From contig CAWBZS010000001.1 of NCBI GenBank assembly GCA_963793335.1, positions 310,001 to 374,000 of the forward strand: a DNA stretch of 64,000 bases, written 5' to 3'. Positions 38,986 to 47,511 of this stretch are shown piece after piece. The notes below the pieces were generated by a model that was given only the letters and a program-made list of their open reading frames with translations, was not told where the DNA came from and ran no database searches. Source of the stretch: Sva-07 sp963793335 (GTDB taxonomy: Bacteria > Actinomycetota > Acidimicrobiia > Acidimicrobiales > Ilumatobacteraceae). Made by a program: the position numbers and the translations under genes. The stretch's first letter is position 1, and the number at the start of each line of letters is the position of its first letter.

Positions 38986-39747
38986 ATGCAGATCGACGGA
39001 ACGAGAGCACTCATCATCGGCGGAGCATCGGGCTTCGCCAGGGCGACCGCCGAACGGATCGCCGCCGGGGGTGGCACGGTCGCCATTCTCGACCGGGCCG
39101 AGTCGGCGGGCGCGGAGGTGGCCGACCAACTCGGTGGCACCTGGCATCCCACCAACGTGCTCGATTTCGAGGGTATCGAGTTGGTGATCGCCGAAGCGGT
39201 CGCCGCGATGGGCGGGCTCGACGTGGCGGTCAACACTGCCGGCGGCGGCAAGGCCGGACGCACCCTGAGCCGCAGCGGACCGTTCGACCTCGACGACTTC
39301 CGTGCCGTGATCGACCTCAACCTGATCGGCACGTTCAACACCAACCGGCTGTGCGCCGCGCACATGGCCGAGAACGAACCGAACGCCGACGGCGAGCGCG
39401 GCGTGATGATCAACACCGCATCGATCGCGGCGTTCGAAGGACAGATCGGTCAGGTCGCCTACACCGCCGCCAAGGCCGGAATCGCCGGCATGACGCTCAC
39501 GATGGCGCGCGACCTCGGCAGCCTGGGCATCCGAGTGATGACGATCGCTCCGAGTCTGTTCGCCACCGGGCTCACCGCCGGCGTCACCGAGGAACGAGCG
39601 GCCGGACTCACCAAGGACGCCGCATTCCCCAAACGCCTCGGGCAACCCGACGAGTACGGTCGCCTGGCGATCGCGATCATCGAGAACCCGATGCTCAACG
39701 GCGACACGATCCGCCTCGACGCCGGCACCCGCTTCGCCCCGAAGTGA
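38986..39747 (+). CDS. Short-chain dehydrogenase, HSD17B10-like
   Basis: 253 residues. NAD-binding GGASGFARATAERIA (a variant of TGxxxGxG), NTAGGGKAG, catalytic Ser in INTASIAAFEG and Tyr/Lys in YTAAKAG. SLFATGLTAGV and the absence of a tail past AGTRFAPK match type II 3-hydroxyacyl-CoA dehydrogenases, which act in beta-oxidation or branched-chain degradation. A ribosome binding GGAGGAG is present (38976-38982). Start ATG 38986. Confidence 0.92.
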   Translation: MQIDGTRALIIGGASGFARATAERIAAGGGTVAILDRAESAGAEVADQLGGTWHPTNVLDFEGIELVIAEAVAAMGGLDVAVNTAGGGKAGRTLSRSGPFDLDDFRAVIDLNLIGTFNTNRLCAAHMAENEPNADGERGVMINTASIAAFEGQIGQVAYTAAKAGIAGMTLTMARDLGSLGIRVMTIAPSLFATGLTAGVTEERAAGLTKDAAFPKRLGQPDEYGRLAIAIIENPMLNGDTIRLDAGTRFAPK

Positions 39748-39758
39748 CCCCGCCATTC

Positions 39759-39845
39759 CGTTTGTGTTGCATTCTCGGTGGGACGGGCCACCGAAATCGC
39801 AACGCAAACGGGGTGGGGTGGGGTGGGGTGGGGCGGGTGTGGGTG
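39759..39845. repeat. Palindromic element copy 2 with G-tract
   Basis: CGTTTGTGTTGC (39759-39770) against GCAACGCAAACG (39799-39810), one mismatch, with inner TCGGTGG/CCACCGA. Directly right comes a tandem GGGGT run (about 39811-39835), so the element lies in the opposite orientation to copies 1 and 3. It sits between the convergent SDR and cupin genes, where a bidirectional terminator would be useful. Confidence 0.8.
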
Positions 39846-39860
39846 AGGTGAGGTGTCGGG

Positions 39861-40628
39861 TCAGTGGATGACGGTGCCCAGCGTGCCGCAGCACCCCATG
39901 CGGCGGACATCGGGGAGCAACGAGTGGCTCCGGATGGCCGAATTGGCCAAGTGTTGAGCTGCGCTGTCAGGGTCCGTGGTCAGCGCAGCGACCTGGCGGC
40001 GGCTGGCGGCCGCATCGAGTGCCGGGTCGCCATCGAGCAGTGCTCCCCACGCCAGCGCCCGATCGGCAACCCGATCGACGGCCGACGAATAGAGCTCCGC
40101 GAGACCAGCCGCGGCGCCGTGTGACGCCACTTGGCGGCGCCAGTGGCCGAACCCCTCCACGGCCCGATCTCGGCGCAGCATCGCCGGGTCGGGCTGGCCG
40201 GCGGTGGTGGCGCCCTCCGCCGGGAGGTCGGCGGCGGAGCGATAGCGCACGGGGTCCGTGAGCAGTTCGGGTTCGAAGGCGAGCACCATGTCGCCGGCCT
40301 CGGGCAGACCGGCGTTCGACATCACCACGAACAGTTCGAGACGACCGTCGAGGTTGATCAGCCGATGCACGGTTCCCGGCGAGAACCAGGCGATCGTGCC
40401 GTGCACCAGCGGCGTCTCGGCGTAGCCCTCCCCGGACAGGGTCTGGACCATCCCCTCCCCCGCGATCACCAGGTACGCCTCCGTGCACGTGGTGTGGAGG
40501 TGCGGCGAGCCACCAGCCAGCCCGTCGGGACCGACCGTGTCGTACACCCGCACGTGGCTCACCGAGGTGCCACCCGGCAATGGCACGCCGAATCGTGCCG
40601 CCGGCGTGGGGACCGTCGGCTCAGCCAT
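39861..40628 (-). CDS. Cupin-domain protein with CC C-terminus
   Basis: 255 residues from ATG 40628. A cupin motif HLHTTCTEAYLVIAGEGMVQ with metal ligands His, His and Glu, followed by the second motif LVHGTIAWFSPGTVHRLIN. The rest is a helical region not recognised, ending RRMGCCGTLGTVIH with adjacent Cys. Cupins range from sugar isomerases to dioxygenases; the neighbouring oxidoreductases suggest sugar or secondary metabolism, but the function is open. Confidence 0.82.
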   Translation of the reverse strand: MAEPTVPTPAARFGVPLPGGTSVSHVRVYDTVGPDGLAGGSPHLHTTCTEAYLVIAGEGMVQTLSGEGYAETPLVHGTIAWFSPGTVHRLINLDGRLELFVVMSNAGLPEAGDMVLAFEPELLTDPVRYRSAADLPAEGATTAGQPDPAMLRRDRAVEGFGHWRRQVASHGAAAGLAELYSSAVDRVADRALAWGALLDGDPALDAAASRRQVAALTTDPDSAAQHLANSAIRSHSLLPDVRRMGCCGTLGTVIH

Positions 40629-40631
40629 CAG

Positions 40632-40703
40632 CACCCCACCCCCCACCCACCACGTTTGCGTTGCGTTTTCGGTGCCCCGCCCCACCCAGAGTGCAACGCA
40701 AAC
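40632..40703. repeat. Palindromic intergenic element, copy 3
   Basis: GTTTGCGTTGC (40654-40664) pairs with GCAACGCAAAC (40693-40703), preceded by a C-tract (40632-40652). Same orientation as copy 1. It lies between the cupin start and the end of the oxidoreductase gene, in a gap of only 88 bases. Confidence 0.78.
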
Positions 40704-40716
40704 AGCGATGTGGCGG

Positions 40717-41862
40717 TCACGACGCCCCCGCGGGCAGCCACGACGAGCGAGCCGGATGGTCGACAGAGAGTGGCAGCGTCTGGAGGCTGCCGGTACGGGC
40801 CGACTCGTACCACGCCGTCACCAACTCGAGCGATGCTTGGGCATCGGCGAGCGTCACCGGCAGGGCGCTGCCGCGTGCGAGGGCATCGACGAACCCCTGG
40901 AACTGGCCGATGTACTGCGAGCCGGTCGACGGCATCTCGGACCACACCCGCTCGGCGTCTTCGGCGAACGCCGAACGTCGGAACTCGAAGTTCCACGGTC
41001 CGGCAGCCGGGTCGTACGCCTCGCTCGACGACGTGATCGTGACGTTCTCGAAGTGCCACACGAGCCGGCTCGCTTCGCTCGCGGCCCCGAGCGTGACGTT
41101 CATCGTGACCAGGCCCCCGTCGCCGGTGCGCCCGATCGCCACCGCGCAGTCCTCGGTCTCGATGTCGTTCACCCGCGTGTCGGCCATCGCCTGCAGCTCC
41201 ACGAGCGGTCCAGTCATCCAGGTGAGCAGGTCGTGGTTGTGGATCGCGTGGCTCAGCACGCAGCCACCGCGCTCGCCCGTCCAGGTGCCCCGCCACGGTG
41301 CCGCCGTGTAGTAGCCGCGACCGCGACGCCACCACGTGGACGACGACGCGGTGAACAGCCGCCCGGTGAGTCCGGCGTCGATGAGCGCTCTGGCCCTCGC
41401 TGCGCCGTCGCCGAAGCGGTATTGGAAGATCGGCATGAATCGGGCTCCCGTGGTGCTCGCTGCACGGTCGACCGCCGCCGAGATCCGATCGCAGGCCGCC
41501 ACCGAGTCCACCAGCGGTTTCTCACAGATCACGTGGACACCGGCGTCGAGGCAACGAACGATCTGTTCCTCGTGCATCGACGGGGGCGTACACAGATCGA
41601 TCACGTCCACCCGGTGCGGCGACGCCGGGTCGTTCGTGCCCTCGCCGAGACCGCCGAGCCCGTCGAGCAGTTCGTCGAGCGACGCGACGCCTGGGATGTC
41701 CCACTCCACCTCGCCCTCGGCTCGTTTCGCGTCGTCGAGTTCCGCGAACACCGTCGCGGACGCACCCTTCACCCTCCGCCACGCCGACAGGTGGCTCCGG
41801 CCGATTCCCATGCCGACCACTCCGACACGTAGCTCGCCGATCGGGGTGGAGGTGTCAGCCAT
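40717..41862 (-). CDS. Gfo/Idh/MocA-family oxidoreductase
   Basis: 381 residues. Rossmann start LRVGVVGMGIGRSHLSAW, EKP motif in VICEKPLVDSVAACDRI, and a C-terminal MocA-like beta-sheet domain (NTKL-type AMADTRVNDIETEDCAVAIG). These NAD(P)-dependent enzymes act on sugars and inositols. It is followed in the same direction by the cupin gene, which supports a sugar-related pathway. A second family member lies at 43.7 kb, also minus strand. Confidence 0.9.
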   Translation of the reverse strand: MADTSTPIGELRVGVVGMGIGRSHLSAWRRVKGASATVFAELDDAKRAEGEVEWDIPGVASLDELLDGLGGLGEGTNDPASPHRVDVIDLCTPPSMHEEQIVRCLDAGVHVICEKPLVDSVAACDRISAAVDRAASTTGARFMPIFQYRFGDGAARARALIDAGLTGRLFTASSSTWWRRGRGYYTAAPWRGTWTGERGGCVLSHAIHNHDLLTWMTGPLVELQAMADTRVNDIETEDCAVAIGRTGDGGLVTMNVTLGAASEASRLVWHFENVTITSSSEAYDPAAGPWNFEFRRSAFAEDAERVWSEMPSTGSQYIGQFQGFVDALARGSALPVTLADAQASLELVTAWYESARTGSLQTLPLSVDHPARSSWLPAGAS

Positions 41863-41900
41863 GGGTCGAATCCTGCCAGGCGCGCCGGGTGGGAACCCGA

Positions 41901-42596
41901 TCAGCCGGACCGGGCAAGTGCGCCGATCGATTGACGAAGCCCGACGTCGAAGGACCGCTCGCGGTCCTCGATGAACGACAGGTGGTGGTTGATCTCCAGC
42001 ATCACGAAGCCGTGCATCATCGACCACAACGCAAGGTGCTCGGGCGGCAGCGATGGAGTTTCGGGGTCGCCGGTCGCAACGCCGTCCGTCAGGTCGTCGA
42101 GCGCCGTGACGAACGGGCCGAAGATCGCCGTCTGCGCCTCCACCGTCGGCCCCCCAGGGGGCGCCTCGTACCCGGGGATCCGGTCGGTGAAGATCAGGTT
42201 GAACTCGGCAGGATGCTCGATCGCCCACGCTCGATACGCGTGTGCGCAGGCGACGATCCGTTCGGTGGGTTCACGGTCGGCAATGTCGACGGCGGCCTCG
42301 CCGACTGCGGCGCCGAGCCGGGCGAAGCTGCTGGTGATCACCGCGGTGACGAGGTCGTCGAGGCTGTCGAAGTACGTGTAGAGCGACGCAGGGTTCACCC
42401 CCACTTCACGGGCGATCCCACGCCACGACACCGACCCGGGCCCGCCGTCCGCGAGCTGGCGTCTGGCGGTTGCGATGACCTCGGCGGTCAGCTGATCGCG
42501 AAGCCGTTGCCGTCGGCTGATCGGTGCTGCGTCGCCGGCGGATCCCGCATCGCCGATCGATCCGGCCCGGCCGGTCCGAGCGTGCCCTGGTGCCAT
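41901..42596 (-). CDS. TetR-family transcriptional regulator
   Basis: 231 residues from ATG 42596 (a start two codons upstream is possible). N-terminal helix-turn-helix: TAEVIATARRQLADGGPGSVSWRGIAREVGVNPASLYTYFDSLDDL, then a TetR_C_33-like domain (CAHAYRAWAIEHPAEFNLIFTD; MMHGFVMLEINHH). It faces the NAD-binding gene across 112 bases containing inverted repeats, so it likely regulates that gene and itself. Ligand unknown. Confidence 0.92.
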   Translation of the reverse strand: MAPGHARTGRAGSIGDAGSAGDAAPISRRQRLRDQLTAEVIATARRQLADGGPGSVSWRGIAREVGVNPASLYTYFDSLDDLVTAVITSSFARLGAAVGEAAVDIADREPTERIVACAHAYRAWAIEHPAEFNLIFTDRIPGYEAPPGGPTVEAQTAIFGPFVTALDDLTDGVATGDPETPSLPPEHLALWSMMHGFVMLEINHHLSFIEDRERSFDVGLRQSIGALARSG

Positions 42597-42626
42597 GCGC
42601 ACACACTATGCCAAACGGCACTTGCA

Positions 42627-42684
42627 TTTCGAACACTGTTCGACTTAAGTGGTTTCAAACAGTGTTCGACTCTCGAACACTGAC
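42627..42684. promoter_or_regulatory. Probable TetR operator repeats
   Basis: Between the divergent genes lies CGAACACTGTT (about 42629) inverted as AACAGTGTTCG (about 42657), arms of 11 bp with a 17-base spacer, plus a third half-site TCGAACACTG (about 42672). Position and symmetry fit binding sites for the TetR-type regulator encoded to the left. Binding itself is inference. Confidence 0.68.
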
Positions 42685-42708
42685 CGATACGAGAGCAGGG
42701 AGCTCCGC

Positions 42709-43650
42709 ATGGCCACCACCCCCAGCAATCGATTCGAACGTCCCGTCGTCCTCGGGGCCGGCCCCGTCGGACGCGCCACCGTCGACGCCCTGGTGGCACG
42801 CGGCCATCGACCGGTCGTGGTGACGCGGTCGGGCACCGAGATCGACGGCGCGACGGCGCGACGGGCCGACCTCAGCGTTCCCGCTGCGGCAGCCGCCGCG
42901 CTCGCCGATGCCAGCATCGTCATCAGCACCGCACAACCCGCCTATCACCGATGGGTCGAGGAGTTCCCCGCGCTCCAGGCCTCGATCGTGCAGGCCGCCC
43001 GCGCCGCCGACGCTCCGCTCATCGTCGTGGAGAACATGTACGGCTACGGGGCCCACGGCGGCGCACTCACCGAAGAGACGCCGATGCACCCCACGACCCG
43101 AAAGGGAACGGTGCGAGCAGCGCTGTGGCGGTCGCTCCAGGAGGCTGCGGACGACGGGCTGCAGATGGCCGCCGTGCGGGCAAGCGACTTCATCGGCGCC
43201 GGGATCGACGGCTCCGCCTTCGGGACGCGCTTCTTCGATCCCTTGCGTGCGGGCAAGCCGGCACAGACGATCGGCGACGTCGATGCGCTGCACTCGGTGA
43301 CGTTCGTCCCCGACCTCGCGGAAGCGATCGTGCGGGTGGCCGAGGACGACACGACGTGGGGACGGCCATGGCATGCGCCGTGCGCCCCTGCGGTCACGCA
43401 ACGCCAACTCGCCGAGATGGCCGCCGGCACCATCGGGACCCAGGGCTCGATCAAGCGTGTTCCGGTGCCCATGCTGCGCCTGGTGGGACTGTTCGCCAAA
43501 CCGGTGAAGGAGATGATCGAGATGCGCGACGAGTTCGATCGTGACTTCGTCGTCGACTCGTCTGCGTTCACCCGCCAGTTCGGCCTCGAGGCGACCCCAC
43601 TCCCCGATGCACTCGCGGCGGTGATGGGAGCGCCGATGGACACGGCATGA
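42709..43650 (+). CDS. NAD(P)-binding protein (epimerase-like)
   Basis: 313 residues. VVLGAGPVGRATVDALVARGH is a Rossmann start; IVVENMYGYGAHGGAL and LHSVTFVPDLAEAIVRVAED fit the extended SDR/NmrA-type group of NAD-dependent epimerases. No clear YxxxK: ENMYGYG may carry the tyrosine but not the lysine at the usual spacing, so catalytic activity is uncertain and a redox-sensing or reductase role is possible. Divergent from and probably controlled by the TetR gene. Confidence 0.8.
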   Translation: MATTPSNRFERPVVLGAGPVGRATVDALVARGHRPVVVTRSGTEIDGATARRADLSVPAAAAAALADASIVISTAQPAYHRWVEEFPALQASIVQAARAADAPLIVVENMYGYGAHGGALTEETPMHPTTRKGTVRAALWRSLQEAADDGLQMAAVRASDFIGAGIDGSAFGTRFFDPLRAGKPAQTIGDVDALHSVTFVPDLAEAIVRVAEDDTTWGRPWHAPCAPAVTQRQLAEMAAGTIGTQGSIKRVPVPMLRLVGLFAKPVKEMIEMRDEFDRDFVVDSSAFTRQFGLEATPLPDALAAVMGAPMDTA

Positions 43651-43662
43651 CCCTCGTGTGCG

Positions 43663-44748
43663 TCAGTCCGTCCCGGCCGCAGCACCCCACGCGGTGGCGG
43701 CGGCCTGCGCACGCAGACACACGTCGGTGACGTCGATGGCATGCTGCTGCGTCATCAGCCGCTCGCCGCCGTCGGCGAGATCGGCGAGCGCCAGTTCGGC
43801 CCAGTCGACGACCACCGTGGAGATGTCGACGCGACGGGTGCCATCGGCATCGACCACGATCAGGTGCTCCGCCCCCTCGACGCCGGCGACGTCGACGTTG
43901 GCCCTGGCCTCGATCGTGCCCTCGGTCCCCACGATCGTGAGCCGGCAGTCGCCCCACGTGCCGAGCCCCTTGGCCGTGAGGTAGTCCAGCCGGTGATCGC
44001 CCACCACCGCAGCCCGGTCGGTTCCCGGAGACCCGGGCTCGGGGGGCCGACCCGGTTCCGCGAGACCCGGGCTCGGGGAACAGGCGAGCGTCATCGAGCC
44101 GATGTCCTGCATGGTCGGGTGATCAGGGCTGGCGACGTTGCCCACCATCGAGGCCACCACCGTGACCTCGTCCGCCGTTGCCCCGGTGATCGACAGGAGT
44201 TGATCGATCTGGTGCGAGCCGATGTCGACGAGAATGCCGCCGGTCGCCTCGGGATCCCAGAACCAGGCGGGGCGACGGTCGGCCCACATCGTGTGCGGCC
44301 CAGCACCGACGACGTGGACGACGCGTCCGACCGCACCGGTCTGCGCGAGGCGAACCGCTTCGTTGATCGCCCGGTTCTCGAACCGCTCGGTGAACAGCAC
44401 CGTCCACGGGCGACCGGGCCGACCCGCCACCGCGGCGCGCACGGCGTCGAGCTGCGCCATCGTCGTGAGGCCGGGCTTGTCGGTGATCACGTGCTTGCCG
44501 GCCTCGATCGCCGCCGTGGCGATCCCCGCCCGACGGCTCGGGATGGCTGCGGTGACCACGAGGTCGATCGAGTCGTCGGCAAGGATCGCCTCGAACGACA
44601 TCTCGACCGACTCGGTCCGCCACGTGGTGTACATCTCGACGAGGCCGCCCTCGGCCGTGTGCGCCGCGGTGGACGCGCCCGCCTGCACCAACCGATCGAC
44701 GATCTCGAACAGGTGCATGTGCGCCGCACCGACCACCGCGAGCTTCAT
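43663..44748 (-). CDS. Gfo/Idh/MocA-family oxidoreductase
   Basis: 361 residues. Starts MKLAVVGAAHMHLFEIVDRL, with DKPGLTTMAQL as the EKP-equivalent and GGILVDIGSHQIDQLL as the usual MocA-domain helix. A Pro/Gly/Glu-rich insert near residues 228-243 is encoded by a short internal DNA repeat (about 44,027-44,080). Member of the NAD(P)-dependent sugar dehydrogenase family; substrate unknown. It ends 13 bases from the convergent NAD-binding gene. Confidence 0.9.
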   Translation of the reverse strand: MKLAVVGAAHMHLFEIVDRLVQAGASTAAHTAEGGLVEMYTTWRTESVEMSFEAILADDSIDLVVTAAIPSRRAGIATAAIEAGKHVITDKPGLTTMAQLDAVRAAVAGRPGRPWTVLFTERFENRAINEAVRLAQTGAVGRVVHVVGAGPHTMWADRRPAWFWDPEATGGILVDIGSHQIDQLLSITGATADEVTVVASMVGNVASPDHPTMQDIGSMTLACSPSPGLAEPGRPPEPGSPGTDRAAVVGDHRLDYLTAKGLGTWGDCRLTIVGTEGTIEARANVDVAGVEGAEHLIVVDADGTRRVDISTVVVDWAELALADLADGGERLMTQQHAIDVTDVCLRAQAAATAWGAAAGTD

Positions 44749-44782
44749 CCGCCACCACCGACTTCGATGGGGACGACAGGGG

Positions 44783-47092
44783 TCATGCGAGGTCTCGATT
44801 CATGGTGTCGAAGTCGCAGGTCCAGGTGGAGTCGCCGGCAGTCAGGTTGTACTGACGCGACAGGTGGTCGATCCCGCCCCAGGGCGACTCGTGGCGGGGA
44901 TGATCGCTGGTTGGGTACTCCACGCCCTCGACGAGGAAGGCCCCGGTGCTCGAGAAGTCGATGATGCCAGACGACGGCGACGTCCAGGAGACGTCGAACC
45001 CGGTCTCGTCGCGCACCACCGACGGGCCGACCGCCGTGATCGCGTTCACGAAGTCGTCGAACTCGCCGCCGGCGTCGCTGCCGACTTCGACGATCCACAC
45101 GTTGTCGGGCCCACCGGTGGCGATGAGGTCGAACGGCTTGGTCATCCCTCGGGTGGCGACCACCGCCGGGTCGTACTCGCGCCACGTCGGGGCACGCCAC
45201 GACCACAGTGCGATGTAGCCGCCGTCCTTGCTCACGATCGTCCAGTTGTCCACCTGACGCACCTCGTCGAAGTGATCCTGGGGAACGTACGCATGCGTGA
45301 AGGGTCGATACCCGAACACTCCCCACACGAGTGGGTCGGTGGCCTCGTCCCACTTCGGTTGGTAGATGTGCACGCCGGTCCCGCGGTGCTGCGCCGACCG
45401 GGGCATCGACGCCTCACCCGTCCAGTAGCCCGGCGCGTCGTCGTCGGCCCAGATCGTCGACGGCGCGGGTTCGGTGACCGGGTGCGTCGTGAACACCTGG
45501 GCGTTCTCGTCGATCGACGCGACCCATGCGTGGCCCTGGTCGCGCATCTCGCCGAATCGATGATCGAGCACCGAGGCCAACGACACCTTCGGCTCGCGAT
45601 ACGCGTACGTGTTCGCTTCGGACAGGAACCCGAAGTTGATCACCGCGGCGCGCTCCTGCTCCCACACCCGGATCCGCTCCGGGTCGAAGTCGTTGAGCGA
45701 GGCGAGCAGCGTGATGTCGGCGAACTCGGGGGACTCCCACAGTCGGAACTCGTTGCCGGCTTCCACGCTCACCTCGGCGAGCGGCCACATGCCGAGCGCG
45801 CCGAGGCTCCACCAGAACGGCAGGTTCGCACGATCCTGGAAGTCCTTGCCGTACGGCGCCGTCGGGTTGTCCTCCAGCGGCGACGAGCCGTCGAAGAACA
45901 CGCCGTGGCGTTCGCGCACCACGCTCGGCTCAGGATCGAGAGCGATGTCGACCACCAACTGTGGTGGCCGGTACCGCTCACCCGAGCAGAAGTAGGTGAC
46001 GCCGGTGTCGCTCGTCGACTGATAGTCCGCCGTCGTGTCGTCGAAGACGAACTTGGCCACGTTGAACGTGTCCTCGTCGAGCGACGACATCTTGTCCTTC
46101 TTGTACGTGCGGCCGCGGGGTGCGGTGTAGGTGCCGGCGTGGTTGTGGGCGGCCATGTCGACCAGACACACGTCGAGGGCCATCGCCGCCGCTTGCACGA
46201 TCTCGGGGTCGTCGGCGAGTTCGGCCAGCATGTGCAGCGGCGTGATGTTCTTGAGCATGTAGACGTTCGAGTGCCACTCGAAGAAGCCGAGATCGGCCCG
46301 CTCGCTGATCCACTCGAGGAGGAACGGCCGCGCCCGCTCGAGGTGCTCGGCGCCGGTGAGCCCGGTGACGACGAACGTCTCGTCGGGATAGCGCTGCCCG
46401 GCCAGGTACTCGATCGCCCGGGTGATCAGCAGGTGGTTCTCGGACCAGAACCACAGGTTGTCGACCCGATCGTCCGGGAGCGGATCGTCCCAGGCATACC
46501 TGTTGGCCAGCATGCGTTCGTCGATCGCGGCGATCAGCGCTGGGTCGAGCTGGGTCATCGGCGTGTCACCCTGGCCGAGTTCGAGCATCCAGTGCAGGTC
46601 CATGAACCGGAAGTCGCGGGTGTCCTCCCACGCATCGATCTGCTCGAACACCGCGCTCAGCGAGTCGACGGTGACGTTCTCGATCGGCCACACGAAGTCG
46701 GGGTCGCGACGGGCCCGCCCGAGATACGCATTGATGCCCGATGGCGTCGAGGAGTGCTCGGCCGTGGTCGCGAACGCGAGGTACTCGTCGACACGCTCCT
46801 GCCAGACGTCCTCGCTCATCAGCCCGGGCGACCCCGGCGCGATCAGGGTCGCTGCGGCTGCGCTGATCGCTTCGGCGGGCACCGTCGTGTCGGCAACGAC
46901 GGTGGTTGGCGTGGTGCCCTCGGGCGCTGCCGGGGACGTGGTCGCTGCGCTGTCGGTGGCGGGCGCCCCCGAGGAGTCGTCGCTGGAACAACCCGCGACG
47001 ACCGCGGCGGTCGCCCCCGCGCCAGCGATCAAGAATCGCCGGCGATCGAGAAGGAGTCGCGCTCGAAGGGAGGGGTCGCCGCCAGATTGCAT
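44783..47092 (-). CDS. Secreted Tat lipoprotein, 769 residues, family unclear
   Basis: Start ATG 47092 puts a Tat signal in place: RRRFLIAGAGATAAVVAGCSS with twin Arg and a lipobox Cys near residue 34, followed by a Thr/Ser/Pro linker. The mature part is Trp/Tyr-rich with helical stretches (NLWFWSENHLLITRAIEYLAGQRYPDE; FLLEWISERADLGFFEWHSNVY) and later beta-rich segments (TWREYDPAVVATRG), a layout seen in alpha/alpha-toroid plus beta polysaccharide lyases. No catalytic triad identified. Likely anchored outside the membrane and possibly acting on polysaccharide; that is inference. Confidence 0.75.
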   Translation of the reverse strand: MQSGGDPSLRARLLLDRRRFLIAGAGATAAVVAGCSSDDSSGAPATDSAATTSPAAPEGTTPTTVVADTTVPAEAISAAAATLIAPGSPGLMSEDVWQERVDEYLAFATTAEHSSTPSGINAYLGRARRDPDFVWPIENVTVDSLSAVFEQIDAWEDTRDFRFMDLHWMLELGQGDTPMTQLDPALIAAIDERMLANRYAWDDPLPDDRVDNLWFWSENHLLITRAIEYLAGQRYPDETFVVTGLTGAEHLERARPFLLEWISERADLGFFEWHSNVYMLKNITPLHMLAELADDPEIVQAAAMALDVCLVDMAAHNHAGTYTAPRGRTYKKDKMSSLDEDTFNVAKFVFDDTTADYQSTSDTGVTYFCSGERYRPPQLVVDIALDPEPSVVRERHGVFFDGSSPLEDNPTAPYGKDFQDRANLPFWWSLGALGMWPLAEVSVEAGNEFRLWESPEFADITLLASLNDFDPERIRVWEQERAAVINFGFLSEANTYAYREPKVSLASVLDHRFGEMRDQGHAWVASIDENAQVFTTHPVTEPAPSTIWADDDAPGYWTGEASMPRSAQHRGTGVHIYQPKWDEATDPLVWGVFGYRPFTHAYVPQDHFDEVRQVDNWTIVSKDGGYIALWSWRAPTWREYDPAVVATRGMTKPFDLIATGGPDNVWIVEVGSDAGGEFDDFVNAITAVGPSVVRDETGFDVSWTSPSSGIIDFSSTGAFLVEGVEYPTSDHPRHESPWGGIDHLSRQYNLTAGDSTWTCDFDTMNRDLA

Positions 47093-47174
47093 CCCGCCAC
47101 TGTAGAGATCAGCACCTCGCCGAGCAGCGCGGGCGTCGGGGTTGGCTACCCGAGCGATCGGGTAGACGCATGGC

Positions 47175-47333
47175 ATGACCATGCTGTTGATCATCCTCCT
47201 GCTGTTGGCGCTGCTCGGCGTCCTCGGTGTCGTCGTCGAGGGACTGCTCTGGCTCGCGCTGATCGCCACCGTGCTGTTCGTGGCCGCTGCCGGCTACAGC
47301 TGGTTCAAGTTCCGCAACTGGCGAGCGTCGTGA
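47175..47333 (+). CDS. Small single-helix membrane protein
   Basis: 52 residues, MTMLLIILLLLALLGVLGVVVEGLLWL..., nearly all one or two hydrophobic helices with a short basic tail WFKFRNWRAS. A second in-frame ATG two codons later is possible. Such short proteins are common actinobacterial membrane peptides of unknown role (hydrophobic DUF5326/Rv-like type). Supported by hydrophobicity and position in an otherwise empty gap, not by a known family. Confidence 0.55.
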   Translation: MTMLLIILLLLALLGVLGVVVEGLLWLALIATVLFVAAAGYSWFKFRNWRAS

Positions 47334-47472
47334 ACGTGCTCGAGCCGTCTGGAATTGCTGTTGCGATGCGGTAGCCGCCGGGTCCGATCACAGCAGCAGC
47401 GATCAGCAGCAGGATGCCCCAGAGGATGGCGCCGCCGAGGAGGCTGACGACTCCGACGATCGCCAGGACCAC
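47305..47472 (-). CDS. Possible small hydrophobic protein
   Basis: A frame from GTG 47472 gives about 55 residues, VVLAIVGVVSLLGGAILWGILLLIAAAVIGPGG..., with two hydrophobic segments. It overlaps the end of the plus-strand small gene and has no clear ribosome binding site. It may be real given its composition, but an antisense shadow is equally possible. Confidence 0.3.
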   Translation of the reverse strand: MVLAIVGVVSLLGGAILWGILLLIAAAVIGPGGYRIATAIPDGSSTFTTLASCGT

Positions 47473-47511
47473 GGCGGCACTCGGTCGTGACCGCTTCGGT
47501 ACGATCGGGCC

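Noticed and set aside
44222..47374. A 1,050-codon open frame on the plus strand opposite the lipoprotein gene
   Set aside because: Long Arg/His/Asp-rich antisense frames are normal in high-GC DNA; the minus strand carries a Tat signal and coherent composition.
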